A DNA stretch of 64,000 bases from Niebla homalea (GCA_019925105.1 JAHGAU010000019.1:1-64000), one strand, 5' to 3'; shown: positions 13,101 to 26,075, counted from the first letter of the stretch. Program-made: numbers and translations. Notes: generated by a model not told the origin, from the sequence alone.

Positions 13101-15108
13101 TTTAAAAGGTAATTTATTCCGTTCGTTTATAAAGAAATTCCAGTCCGATATACTATTAATAATATCGTTAAAAAAGTAATAAAATCCACGGAAGGTAAAT
13201 CGTTTTAACCGGTAAATAATAAATTATTAAATAACCGGGATTTAACGGTTTTTAGTAATCTAAATACCACGGAACGGTATTAATTTATAGTTAATAAGAG
13301 ATTTTTATAAAAAACCTTATTATTTTCCTAAAATATAATACCTTCCTTAATAATATTATAATTAAGGGTAAATCCATAAGTCTATAATTTAAAAACGAAG
13401 TTAATAAGCCGTAATAGGGTATCGGTATTAATAAGGAATAAATGATTTTTCATTAATTTAATAATTTTATTAAATAAAATATTAATAAGTAAATCGGAAT
13501 CTGAAGTTAAAAATAAATTTATCGATATATTTAAGTTAATAATTTAATCCTCAGGTTCCGGTAGACTAGGTTAAAGGGTATAAGTCCTTAAAAGGATAAG
13601 GGCTCGAAAAAAGGTAATAATATTACTTAATTTAATAGTATAATTCATAGGTGGGGACCAGGTAAAATCGGTGCTAATACCGTATATTATTAAGCTATTA
13701 AGTAAAGGGCTTTAATAATCGTTTTTAAATAAATCTTAATGTAAAAGGCTTAAAAAAAAGCGTAATAATAAATCTTTAAATTTATTTAAAGAATATAATA
13801 AATCCTTAAAATTATTATCGGATAAATTATTAGTGAATTCTTCATTAAATTTATTAAAAAAAAGGTTATTAATATATATATTTAAATAAAAGATAAAACT
13901 AATAAAAATAAAAATAAAAAAAAAAAAGGGTAAAATAAAATATTAAAAAGGTAAAAAAAAAAAAAAAAAAAAGGGTAAAAATTATAAGTTAAAAAATAAA
14001 TATAAATAATAAATAATAAATAATAAAGAAAAATAAAGATAATTTATTTTTTTAATTAATTTTTTATAAATCTTAATACTTTAATAAATAAAATAAAAGA
14101 TAATTTAATATATTTATATCCTAAACGGTTCCTTAAAGTAAATAACCTAATATTCTATAAATAAATGAATATATTAAGTTAAACCTCGGTATAAAAGTGG
14201 ATTGTATTTAGACCGATATATATTATAAACGGTTTTTCGTTTATAACGTTACCGGTTTCTTTACGGTTTATATATTTTAATAAATTCCGGCCTATAATAC
14301 TTAACTTATTAATTAAAACCGTTTTCTTAAATAAAGCCTTAATCGATTTTATTATTAAATATAATAATAAAATCGATAATTACTTTGGATCGTTCAATTT
14401 TAAAATCAATTTTACCGGTAATTTTAGTTAAGATCGGGCTATAACTGGATTAAAATTCAATAAATAGGTAGCTTACCCGATATGGGCAACCTAAGCATTA
14501 GCCTCGAATTTTTCCGGTTCCGTAATTATTATATTCAAATTTTCAGTAACTATTTTAATCCGTTCCGTTAATTTCCTTATTTTAATAATATGGATAAAAG
14601 CCGGAATATCCGTAAATAAATTATTATTATCGTTATTATTATCCGTATTAAATATTTTAAATAAATAACGATTGGATCCAGCGTTAAATAATTATTAATA
14701 TTTAACGGATATTTATTAGGTATTTAACTTAAGTTAAGTTTTTCATTGAAAACCACCTTTTTTTCCGGGTTTATAAATATCCGGGTAATCGGTACGATAA
14801 TGGGCCTTAATACTATTTAATATTAAATAAATATAAAGGCAATTTATATATTTAAAACCGGATTAAACCAGTAATAAATATATAGTAATAATTGGTTCCT
14901 TAAGGATTTGGATATCTCCGGAATAATTATTATTAATATAATTAATTATTTTACCCCTTATTAAAGGGGCAAGTTAAAAATATTAATATCGGAGGTAATT
15001 ACGTATTTCGTCGATCCTTATACCGTATTTATAATTACGGTAAATTAATACCTTATAATCAAATAAATAAAGAAAGGCCTTTTCGGTAAGGGCTTAAGGT
15101 GAGTCCAT
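10190..15108 (-). pseudogene. RecQ-type telomere-linked helicase, RIP-inactivated (copy A)
   Basis: Once a large helicase, predicted to act as an ATP-dependent 3'-5' DNA helicase. Reading minus from an ATG at 15108-15106, the start gives MDSP-stop-ALTEKAFLYLF, then LIYRNYKYGIRIDEIRNYL, the decayed form of the C2H2-like finger (Cys now Tyr) found at the N-terminus of OrsD-type proteins and fungal telomere-linked helicases. The helicase core lies at about 11950-11110: ILSGKSLIIII (Walker A), TPETAVTEPF, RIIINKTYILLN in place of a DE(C/A)H box, VYLMASLPPKNE (motif III), ITSALSMGLDLPDIRV and YSQESKRAGR (RecQ motif VI, normally QESGRAGRDG). The C-terminal region continues to about 10200. Dozens of stops are TAA/TAG at likely Gln or Trp codons, with Asp-to-Asn, Glu-to-Lys and Cys-to-Tyr changes, so it is dead. 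The assignment to RecQ is strong; the full-length boundary at the 3' end is approximate. Confidence 0.85.
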
Positions 15109-15119
15109 TATATAAATGG

Positions 15120-15410
15120 ATATAAATAAAAGGTAAAAAAAGGAGTAAAGGTAAAGGGTAAGAGTAAAGGTATAAGGTAGTAATAAAGGTAATAGGTATA
15201 GTAAAGGTAAAAGGTAAAAGGTTCAAGGTAAAGGGTAAAGGGTAAAGGGTAAAGGGTAAAGGGTAAAGGGTAAGATAAAGGGTAAAGGGTAAAGGGTAAG
15301 ATAAAGGTAAAGGTAAAGGTAAGGTAAAGGTAGAAGTGATAAGTAATAAGTCGAGTAATAGGTAATAGGTAAAGGGTATTTGGTTTACTTAGGTATTAAG
15401 TAGATTGAGT
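15120..15410. repeat. GGTAAAG minisatellite upstream of helicase copy A
   Basis: About 290 bp of GGTAAAGG/GGTAATAGG units, with a core at about 15225-15300 of regular 7-bp GGGTAAA repeats (TTTACCC on the helicase coding strand). It begins within a few bases of the helicase ATG, so it occupies the promoter or 5' leader. Four or more GGG runs spaced by TAAA make it a G-quadruplex candidate. The same array stands before copy B. Confidence 0.8.
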
Positions 15411-17088
15411 GACTTGAGTATAATAAGAAAAACAGAAATTTAAGGGGGGGGAAGGGGTATTATATAGATAAATTATTGGCCAAGCTTTTACCAAGTTTAT
15501 AACGATTATTTTAAAGTAAATACGAATTCTAGGGTTTAAAAATAATTAAGCTTATTAATAATCTAAAAATAACCGGATTATATAAAAACTAATATTTAAT
15601 AGCAATAATAACGGTAATAGCAATATAATAATTTAAAAATAAACCGGTCTGGGCCGGGCTTATTAACGTATTTATAATAATTTTATAATCGGTAAATAAG
15701 AATACCTTAAAAAGTATAAGTTAATAGGGTATATATCTATAAATAGCCCTTTATTATATAATTAAAAAAGGGGGGATTATATTAATAAAAATTATTATTT
15801 ATTTTTTGGTTTTTTCCAACTTATTTATTTAATATATAATTTTTTAAAGCTTTTACTTTAATATTATATATATTAATAAACCTTTTATTACGGGATTAAA
15901 CTATTAAAAGATAATATAAATAATAAGGAAGTTATTAATAATATAAAGTAAAGGTTTTATAAGTTAAAAACCTTTTTTAAATATATATTTAAATATAATA
16001 AATAAATTTTTTTAATTTTAACTTTATTTAAAAGCTTTTTTTTTTCTATATAATTCGATTTTTTCTGGTAAGTAAAAAAGTAAATAAATTTTAAAATACA
16101 CCCCTTTAAAGGTTTTTAGGATTTTAACGCCAAGAAATAACTTTATACTTAACCGGTTTTAATAAAGGAATTTAATAACGGTAATAATTTAATAATTAAC
16201 CACTTAAATTATATAAAATAAACTAAGTTTAAAAGCTTATATTTAAATTTACGTTTTCCTTATAAAAGTTTTTATTATAAAGTATAAAATAAAAAATAAA
16301 ATAATAAAATAAATAAAGTTTTAATAATTTTATTTTAAAACTTAATAACTTTATTATAAATATATTTCTTAAAATACCCTTAAATTATAAAGGGCTTAAT
16401 ATAAAATAACGGTTAAGACTTTAATATCGTTATCTTATATTAAGAATACTTTAATATAATAATTATATAATTTAATTATTAAAAATTCTGAATATTCAAT
16501 AAAATATTTAATAATATAAATATTAATAATACCCAGATTATAGTATATTCGGGTTAAATTAATATTATTTTAATAAAAATCTTTTTAAGTTTAATAAATA
16601 TAATTAATAATTAAAAATAATTTAAATATATTTTATTAAACCTTAAAAATTAAACGGAAAAATATTTATTTTAATATTATTATAAATATTAATAAACGGA
16701 ATTTTATTTTTTTAATACCGTTAAAAAGCCTTAATTTTAAGTTAAAAAGTTTAATTATTATATTTTAACGGGGAATAATAAAGGAAAAAATAAGTTTTAA
16801 CGTTAAGAAATAAATTTAAACTTAAACTTTTAAAATTCCTATATTTAATAAAATCAATAATTAAATTGTTTTTTACCCGATCCGGGTTAAATGGGGCTTA
16901 TTTTATAGCCTATATTAAGCTCTATATTTTTATTATATAAAGTTAAGGGATTTAGTCTGGAAAATATTTTAAATTATTTATTTTTAAAAATAAATAGTTT
17001 AAGGATACAGCAGGAATAAAGCGGAATTCCCCCCGGCGGAGGGAATGAATGGGTGGAGGCTGCAACCATTCAAAACTAGATGGTAGTC
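15411..17088. repeat. Helicase-upstream region, unit A
   Basis: About 1.7 kb of RIPed sequence repeated almost base for base at 21272-22937. It begins with a poly-G stretch (around 15445) and ends with GCGGAATTCCCCCC (about 17022) and CTAGATGGTAG at the unit edge. The second half is related to the dispersed elements at 2251 and 4863. No reading frame of note. It is likely the outer flank of the helicase unit. Confidence 0.7.
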
Positions 17089-20000
17089 GTTAAAATAGGG
17101 GCTTTTTTATTGCGGAAATTATCGAGTATTTGGCGTTTTTGATTCACAGTCCCGATTTTTGCGTGATATTTAGGTATATCCAAGACTTCACTGACTTGAT
17201 CCGTAAGGTGAATTATCTTACAAAAGATAAGGATTTAGCCACTTAAATAAAGCCTTTTTTTCGAATTTATTAAAGGTGGTAAATTATCCCTTAAATCATC
17301 CACTATAACGTGTTCTTAAATTAAATATTGAATATTTAGCCTTATAGTCGGTTCCCGTAATAAAAGTATATTGGATATATCGATACCGGTTAGCTGGAAC
17401 CAGGTATTTTCGTTTTTTAATGGTAAGGAAGCCGTTAAATAAACGAATTACGTTTTATATTTAATTAAGGACTTTAATTCCTTAATTTTCGGCCGAAAAT
17501 CCTTGGTAGTATCCAGTAAAATGTAAGCTTTATTAATAATAATATAATCCAAACGGCCTTATCGTTTTAATCGATTTAAAAATTAATTAAAAGGTTCGGT
17601 AACGGCTATTTCCAGGGTAATTAATATAATATTAGCCCAATCTTTAGGGCTTTTTAAAGTCTACTTTAAATATTTAAAACCTTAATTTTAAACCTTAAAT
17701 AATATTTCCTCCCTTAAAGATATAAGGGATAATATTATTATAATAAGTCTATTTAAGCCGGCAATAAGGATAAGGATTATAAAAAAGCACTTTTTCCACA
17801 TTTAATATTAAATATAATAATGATTAGACTTTTTCCGGATAGAATTACCGTTAATCTAGTTTTTTATAAACCTTAAAACTCCAGATTTTAACCGTATAAT
17901 TATTAAAAGGCCAGTAAAATTCAAGTAAATTAAAATCTTTAATATTTTTCTTTATAAATTTCCCTGGTAAAATTTATAAATAACTTAGATTTCCAGTTTA
18001 ATTTTTCCGGTATAAATAAAATACTTAAGAATTGAAGGAATTAAAAAAGCCAGATAAATAAAGTTATGAATTTTTCCTATTAAGTATATATTTAACCCGG
18101 TATTTCGTTTAATAACCGGGAATATATATTATTAATAATATTATTAGTATAAACGGCTTATAAATTGATAATTTCATTTTTTTTATTATTATCGTTTAGA
18201 TTAATAGCGTTTTTCCAGTCTTTATTAATGAATTTACCGTAATAACGTTGAAAAATAATAATAATAATATACCGTTAAGTTAAAATTTTAATATTTACTC
18301 TTATCCGGGACCGGAACTCCTTGGATAAAGCCGTATTAAAAGAATTAACTATCTAGGTATTATAACGGTAAAAAATATCTTAAAATTCCTATTAATTTAA
18401 ATCCTTTTTTTAAATTTCATTGGAATTATTATTAATTACCGTTTAACGTCTTAATCGTTTTTATTATTTTTTTGATTTTTCGGTTTTTTTAAGGTTTTTA
18501 ATAGAGTGAATCCGTTTAAACTAAAGGTAAAAGGTAATATTTAGTTTTTCTAAATATAAATTCGATAAATTTATTTTTAAAGGAATATAAAGTTAAAGGT
18601 AATAAATAAATAAAACCGATAATTTATAAGGTATAAACCGGTTTATAACCTTAATTAATCCAATAATAATAAAGTTTTTATAATATAAAGTAATAAATAT
18701 AAATAAGCCATTTTAAATAAAGATATTTCATTTAAAATTTAATTGGTTTTAATATCGAATTAATTGGATTTTAAGGCTTTAAGTTAGATTACCTTAAGTA
18801 AATTATAATAAAACCATTAATTCTTTTTTAAATTTCCGGTTCTCTTTAAATAAATAATAAATTTTATTCAGTTTCTACTAAGTATCATTATTTTTAAATT
18901 TAAGAAAACGGGTTTATAAGGCCGGTATTTAATGGATTTTTTTATAAAGTTAAAAATCACCTTTAAAAGGTAATTTATTCCGTTTGTCCATAAAGAAATT
19001 CCAGTCTGGTATACTATTAATAATATCGTTAGAAAAAGTAATAAAATCCACGGAAGGTAAATTATTTTAACCGGTAAATAATAAATTATTAAATAACCGG
19101 GATTTAACGGTTTTTAATAATCTAAATATTACGGAATGGTATTAATTTATAGTTAATAAGAGATTTTTATAAAAAATTTTATTATTTTCTTAAAATATAA
19201 TACCTTCTTCGGTAATATTATAATTAAGGGTAAATTTATAAGTCCGTAATTTAAAAACGAAGTTAATAGGCCGTAATAGGGTATCGGTACCAGTAAGGAA
19301 TAAGTGATTTTTCGTTAATTTAATAGTTTTATTAAATAAGGTATTAATAAATAAATCGGAATCCGAAATTAAAAATAAATTTATCGATATATCTAAGTTA
19401 ATAATTTAATCCTTAAGTTCCGGTAGACTGGGTTAAAGGGTATAAGCCCTTAAAAGGATAAGGGCTTAAAAAAAGGTAATAATATTACTTAATTTAATAA
19501 TATAATTCATAGGTGGAAACCAGGTAAAATCAGTGTTAATACCGTATATTATTAAGTTATTAAGTAAAAAGCTTTGGTAATCGTCCTTAAATAAATCTTA
19601 ATATAAAAAACTTAAAAAAAAACGTAATAATAAATCCTTAAATTTATTTAAAAATATAATAAATCCTTAAAATTACTATCGGATAAATTATTAATAAGTT
19701 CTTTATTAGATTTATTAAAAAAAAAAAAAGTTATTAATATATATATTTAAATAAAAGATAAAATTAATAAAAGTAAAAAATAAAAAAAGTAAAGTAAAAT
19801 ATAAAAAAGGTAAAAAAAAAAAAAAAAAAAGTAAAAATTATAAGTTAAAAAATAAATATAAATAATAAATAATAAATAATAATAAAAAAAAAAATAAAAA
19901 TAACTTATTTTTTTAACTAATTTTTTATAAATCTTAATACTTTAATAAATAAAGTAAGAGATAATTTAATATATTTATACCTTAAACGGTTCCTTAAAGT

Positions 20001-20969
20001 AAATAACTTAATATTTTATAAATAAATAAATATATTAAGTTAAACCTCGGTATAAAAGTAGATTATATTTAGACCGATATATATTATAAACGGTTTTTTA
20101 TTCGTAACGTTACCGGTTTCTTTACGGTTTATATATTCTAATAAATTCCGGTTTATAATACTTAACTTATTAATTAAAATTATTTTCTTAAATAAAGTTT
20201 TAATCGATTTTATTATTAAATATAATAATAAAATCAATAATTACTCTAAATTATTCAATTTTAAAGTCGGTTTTACCGGTAATTTTAATTAAGACCGGGC
20301 TATAATTAAATTAAAATTCAATAAATAAGTGGCTTACCCGGTACGGGCAACCTAAATATTAACCTTGAATTTTTCCGGTTCCGTAATCGTTATATTTGAA
20401 TTTTTAATAACCGTTTTAATTTATTCCGTTAATTTCCTTATTTTAATAATATAGATAAAGGCCAGAATATCCGTAGGTAAATCGTTATTATCGTTATTAT
20501 TATCCATATTAAATACTTTAAATAAATAACGATTGGATCCAGCGTTAAATAACTATTAATATTTAATAAACGTTTATTGGGTATTTAATTTAGGTTAAGT
20601 TTTTCGTTAAAAACCATTTTTTTTTCCGGGTTTATAAATATCCGGGTAATTGGTACGATAATAAGCTTTAATACCGTTTAATATTAAATAAATATAAAAG
20701 TAATTTATATATTTAAAACCGGATTAAACCGGTAATAAATATATAGTGGTAATCGGTTTTTTAGGGATTTAGATATCTCCGGAATAATTATTATTAATAT
20801 AATTAATTATTTTACCCCTTATTAAAGGGGCAAGTTAAGGGTACTGATATCGGAGGTGATTATATATTTCATTGATCCTTATACCGTATTTATAATTACG
20901 GTAAATTAATACCTTATAATCAAATAAATAAAGGAAGGCCTTTTTAGTAAGGGCTTGAGGTAAGTCCAT
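17089..20969 (-). pseudogene. RecQ-type telomere-linked helicase, truncated and RIP-inactivated (copy B)
   Basis: Same gene as the relic to its left, displaced by 5861 bp, with start ATG at 20969-20967 and the same N-terminal finger and helicase motifs (decayed DEAH region near 17525-17560, VVTPE-like and GKS motifs further up). Homology begins at about 17088 in the middle of the motif leading into ITSALSMGLDLP, so motif VI (QESGRAGR) and all of the C-terminal region are missing. The two copies differ mainly by C/T and G/A, as expected of RIP on a tandem duplication. The longest surviving open stretch, 20040-20237, is a small uninterrupted part of the N-terminal half. Non-functional. Confidence 0.85.
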
Positions 20970-20979
20970 TATATAAATG

Positions 20980-21271
20980 GATATAAATAAAAGGTAAAAA
21001 AAGGAATAAAGGTAAAGGGTAAGAGTAAAGGTATAAAGTAGTAATAAAGGTAATAGGTATAGTAAAGGTAAAAGGTAAAAGGTTCAAGGTAAAGGGTAAA
21101 GGGTAAAGGGTAAAGGGTAAAGGGTAAGATAAAGGGTAAAGGGTAAAGGGTAAGATAAAGGTAAAGGTAAAGGTAAGGTAAAGGTAGAAGTAATAGGTAA
21201 TAAGTCGAGTAATAGGTAATAGGTAAAGGGTATTTAATTTGCTTAGGTATTAAGTAGATTAAGTGACTTAA
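20980..21271. repeat. GGTAAAG minisatellite upstream of helicase copy B
   Basis: Nearly identical to the tract preceding copy A, with one or two fewer GGGTAAA units (core about 21085-21150). The strong conservation against a mutated background fits the lack of CpA/TpG targets in the repeat. Confidence 0.8.
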
Positions 21272-22937
21272 GTATAATGAGAAAAACAGAAATTTAAGGG
21301 GGGGGAAAGGGTATTATATAGATAAATTATTAACCAAGCCTTTACTAAACCTATAATAATTATTTTAAAGTAAATACGAGTTTTAGGGCTTAAAAATAAT
21401 TAAGCTTATTAATAATCCAAAAATAACCAGGCTATATAAAAACTAATATTTAATAGCGGTAATAACGGTAATAATAATATAATAATTTAAAAATAAACCG
21501 GTCTAGGCCGGGCTTACCGACGTATTTATAATAATTTTATAATCGGTAAATAAGAATATTTTAAAAAGTATAAGTTAATAAGGTATATATCTATAAATAG
21601 CCCTTTATTATATAATTAAAAAGAAAGGATTATATTAATAAAAATTATTATTTATTTTTCGGTTTTTTTTAACTTATTTATTTAATATATAATTTTTTAA
21701 AGCTTTTATTTTAATACTATATATATTAATAAACCTTTTATTACGGAATTAAACTATTAAAAAATAATACGAATAATAAGGAAATTATTAATAATATAAA
21801 ATAAAAGTTTTATAAGTTAAAAACCTTTTTAAATATATATTTAAATATAATAAATAAATTTTTTTAATTTTAACTTTATTTAAAAGCTTTTTTTTTTCTA
21901 TATAATTCGATTTTTTCTGGTAAATAAAAGGGTAAATAAGCTTTAAAATATACCCCTTTAAAGGTTTTTAGGATTTTAACGTTAAGAAATAACTTTATAT
22001 TTAACCGGTTTTAATAAAGGAATTTAATAACGGTAATAGTTTAATAATTAATTACTTAAATTATATAAAATAAACTAAATTTAAAAGCTTATACTTAAAT
22101 TTACATTTTCCCTATAAAAATTTTCATTATAAAGTATAAAATAAAGGATAAGGTAATAAGATAAATAAAGTTTTAATAATTTTATCTTAAAACTTAATAA
22201 CTTTATTATAAATATATTTCTTAAAATACCCTTAAATTATAAAGGGCTTAATATAAAATAATAGTTAAAACTTTAATATCGTTATCCTATATTAAGAATA
22301 CTTTAATATAATAATTATATAATTTAATTATTAAAAATTCTGAATATTTAATAAAATATTTAATAATATAAGTATTAATAATATTCGGATTATAATATAT
22401 CCGGGTTAAATTAATATTATTTTAATAAAAATCTTTTTAAGTTTAATAAATATAATTAATAATTAAAAATAACTTAAATATATTTTATTAAATTTTAAAA
22501 ATTAAACGGAAAAATATTTATTTTAATATTATTATAAGTATTAATAAACGGAATTTTATTTTTCTGATACCATTAAAAAGCCTTAATTTTAAATTAAAAA
22601 ATTTAATTATTATATTTTAACGGGGAATAACGGGGGAAAAAGTAAGTTTTAACGCCGGGAAATAAACTTAAACTTAAACCTTTAAAATTCCTATACTTAA
22701 TAAAATCGATAATTAAATCGTTTTTTACCCGATCCGGGTTAAATAAAGCTCGTTTTATAGCCCGTATTAAGCTCTATATCTTTATTATATAAAGTTAAGG
22801 GATCCGGTCTGGAAAATACCTTAAACTATTTATTTTTAAAAATAAATGGTTTAAGGGTACAGCAGGGATAAAGCGGAATTCCCCCCAACGGAGGGAATAA
22901 ATGGGTGGAGGCTGTAACCATTCAAAACTAGATGGTA
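21272..22937. repeat. Helicase-upstream region, unit B
   Basis: Second copy of the 1.7 kb flank, with the same terminal GCGGAATTCCCCCC (about 22875) and CTAGATGGTAG (ends 22937). Immediately after it the sequence switches to a LINE fragment, whereas after unit A it switches to the truncated helicase. The right edge of the unit is thus the same in both copies. Confidence 0.7.
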
Positions 22938-24547
22938 GGTCTTTTTACGTTTAATCTCTTTAACTCTTATTATATATTTAAAATCCTATATTAAGTATCC
23001 TTTTTTATTATATATAATATATTTAAATATACCCTTTATAAACCCTTTAATTATTAACTTTATATATTTATAGGTATTATAATCCTTAACGTAAACTATA
23101 TATTTTATAATATTAAAATATTTTATAATAATATATTTATAACTTTAATATTTAAAATATTAATAAATATTAATTATTTTATCTTATAGTTAAATTATTT
23201 TAAGAAATCTTTTTTTAATAATCTTTTTATTTAAAACGTTATTATATATTTTTATTAACGTTATACTTAATATAATAATAAAATATTTCTTTATATATCT
23301 TAAAAAGTTAGGTTTTTTTATTACCGGCGGAAATTTATAATTAATAATCTTAAGCCTTAAGTAAAAAACTATATTCTTCTTTTTTATATTTTTTAATATA
23401 ACCTTTTTCTTAACTTCTTTAAAACGTAATAAATATATTTTATTTATTATAATAATAAATAATTACTTTAAAACTTTAATTAACTTATATTCTTTTTTAT
23501 TAATTTAAGTTTTAAACCTTTTTAAGCTTTCTTTTATTTTTTAAGATATTATATTAAAGAAAATATTTTTATTTTATAATTTATATATTATAATAATTTA
23601 TTCTATTAATAATTTTATCGTTACCTTAAAAACCCTTATTAATTATAATAGGTTTATTTTTACCGTTATATTTTTTTCCTTATTATTAAATAAATAGACT
23701 ATTATTATCCTCGTTTTCCTTAATATAATTATTTTCTTTTCCGTTATCCCCTTATTCTCTATTACGGGTACCCTTTTTATTATCCTTATTGCCCAGTTTT
23801 CTTTTATTTAAAAGGCCGTCGTTTTTATATCTTTATTTTATATATTTAATTTTAAACCGTTATTTTTACCCTTTATTAATACCCTTATTACCGCCCCTTA
23901 AGAACCTTATATTTACTCTGCCTCCCTTAATTTTATTTTTATTTTTACGTAAAAGTTTTTTATATTTTTTAATTTAATCCGTAATATTAATTAAGTTTTT
24001 AACGTAATATCCTTTTACTTTATTATAAGGAGTCCCTTTAAGGCCTTTACCGCCTTTTTTATTGCCCTTTTATTCTTATTTACCGGGCGATATATCGTTT
24101 TTATTTTTTATTTTTAATTCTTTAAAATCTTATCCTCCTTATTAACTTTATTTCCCTTTTATATACCCTTAATGGTATTTTCATTATAATCTTTTTACCT
24201 TTTCCCCCCGCTTATATCCCTTACCGTTAATATTATACCGGTTTTCCTACCCTTTTATTTATTTATTACCTTTATATTATTATTATACGTTTTATACGTT
24301 TTAATACGTATATTTTATTAATTTTAATTTCCTTATTTACTTTAAGTATTATCCGGCTTATTATTACTATATTGCCCATACGCGTTATTATTATTTCTAT
24401 TAATATAAGTTATTTACCCGTTTATTACCTTATTCTTAATTATTACGTTACTTTTACTTATTATACTTAATATACTTCTCTTATTATCGTTAAAACTATA
24501 CGTATACGCATCGTTTTAGACCTCTGGGGTCCCTTTATTCGTCGTTA
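22938..24547 (-). mobile_element. Tad1-like LINE, 5' fragment 1 (RIPed)
   Basis: Minus strand; matches the first 1.6 kb of the full LINE at 53996-59800, entering at the position equivalent to 58181. The ORF1 start is recognisable near 24545 as a mutated ATG followed by frames reading TNKGTPEV. It uses the AATAAAGGGACCCCAGAGG wording shared with the copies at 59790 and 61928 (subfamily 2). The 3' part, including ORF2, is missing, which is the reverse of normal LINE 5' truncation. The plus-strand ORF seen inside (23789-23977) is an antisense accident. Confidence 0.75.
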
Positions 24548-26020
24548 TTCATTATCCGGTATATATTATATATTTCGTATTATTTAAGTATTTTATAATA
24601 ATATATCCGTACCTTTAATATTTAAAGTATTAATAAATATCCGTTATTTAATTTTATAATTTTATTAATGTAAAAAACTTACTTTTTATTACTTTTTTAT
24701 TAAGGATATTATTATATATCCTTATTAACGTTATGCTTAAGATAATCGTAAAGTATTTCTTTATCCGGTTAAGGATATTTAACTTTTTTATTATGGGGGG
24801 AAAACTATAATTAACGATCTTTAATTTAAAATAAAGGATTATATTCTCTTTTTTTATCCGTTTTAAAATAACCTTCTTTTCTTCTTTTATAAACCTTATT
24901 AAGTATATCCCGTTTATTATAAAAATAAACGATTACTTTAATATCTTTACCGTTTTATATCCTTTTTTATTAATTTATCTTTTTAACTTCTTAAGCTTTT
25001 CTTTTACCTTTAATAAGGCTATATTAAAAAAAAATATCTTTATTTTATAACTTATATATTATAATAATTTACTTTATTAATAATTCTTTTATTATTTTAA
25101 ACGTTTTTATTAATTATAAAAAGCTTATTTTTATAATTATATTCTTTTCTTTTTTATCCAATAATTATATAGTTAATATTTTTATTTTCTTTAATATTAT
25201 TATTTTTTTTTTAATCCTTATTTTTTTTACCGTTAATATAAACGTTATTTTTATAGTTTTTATTATTTAACTTATTTTTACCCTTATTTATAAAGCTTTT
25301 CCCGTCGCTCCCTTATTTTATATATAATTTCCCTGATTTCCCTCGCCTTTTTTCACCGGTACTTTTATTGGTACCCTTTAGGCTTTACGTAGCCTTTTTA
25401 AATCCCTTAATTCCGCCCCCGTTTTTACGTAAAAATTTTTTACCCCCTATAATTCAATTTATAGTATCAGTTAGGTTTTTAATATAATATCCTTTTATTT
25501 AATCGTAAGGAAACCCTTTAACGTTTTTATTATTTTTTCTTTTATTATATTTTTTCCGCGTATTTAATAATTACCTTTTTTTATAATTTATCCTTAATTA
25601 TTTAATACTCCTTTATTTTCGCCCGGCTTTCTTTTAGTTCATATATACTTAATAAGGTTTTCTTCGTTTCCGTTTATTTTTTATCCGTTACCGCGTATTA
25701 TTTCCGTTTTTTTAATTTTTTATTTACCTTTTATAATTACGTTACCTTTACGCGTTATACGCGTTTTTTTACGCGTATCTCGTTAACTATAAGCTTTTTA
25801 TTTAATTTAAAAGTCCTTTATTATATATTTATTACGCCGTCCATATAAATTATCACTATTTCCGTTAATAAAGGCCGTTTACCCTTTTATCCCCTTTATT
25901 TCCACTATTACTCCGCTTCCGCTTATCGTATTTAAGGTATTTATTTTACTGTCGCTTAAGCTATATACGCGTGCATCGTTTTGAACCTCTGGGGTCCCGT
26001 TGTTCGTCGCCATTTTCCAT
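24548..26020 (-). mobile_element. Tad1-like LINE, 5' fragment 2 (RIPed)
   Basis: Minus strand; ORF1 start ATG at 26016-26014, reading MATNNGTPEVQNDARVYSLS, the least mutated start of the family in this window. It covers about the first 1.5 kb of a LINE of subfamily 1 (AACAACGGGACC start, as at 39499 and 47075) and ends against fragment 1 in the same orientation. Later codons decay. Only the gag-like ORF1 region is present. Confidence 0.75.
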
Positions 26021-26075
26021 CAACCTCCTAAATATTATATATTAACCGATAAAAAGAGGGGTATCTAACTTTTCC

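Noticed and set aside
23789..23977. Plus-strand ORF rich in Leu and Phe (also 56560-56787 plus, 62499-62747 minus and 41124-41360 minus)
   Set aside because: All lie antisense to decayed LINE ORFs; AT-rich antisense DNA yields Leu/Phe/Ile-rich frames that imitate membrane proteins.
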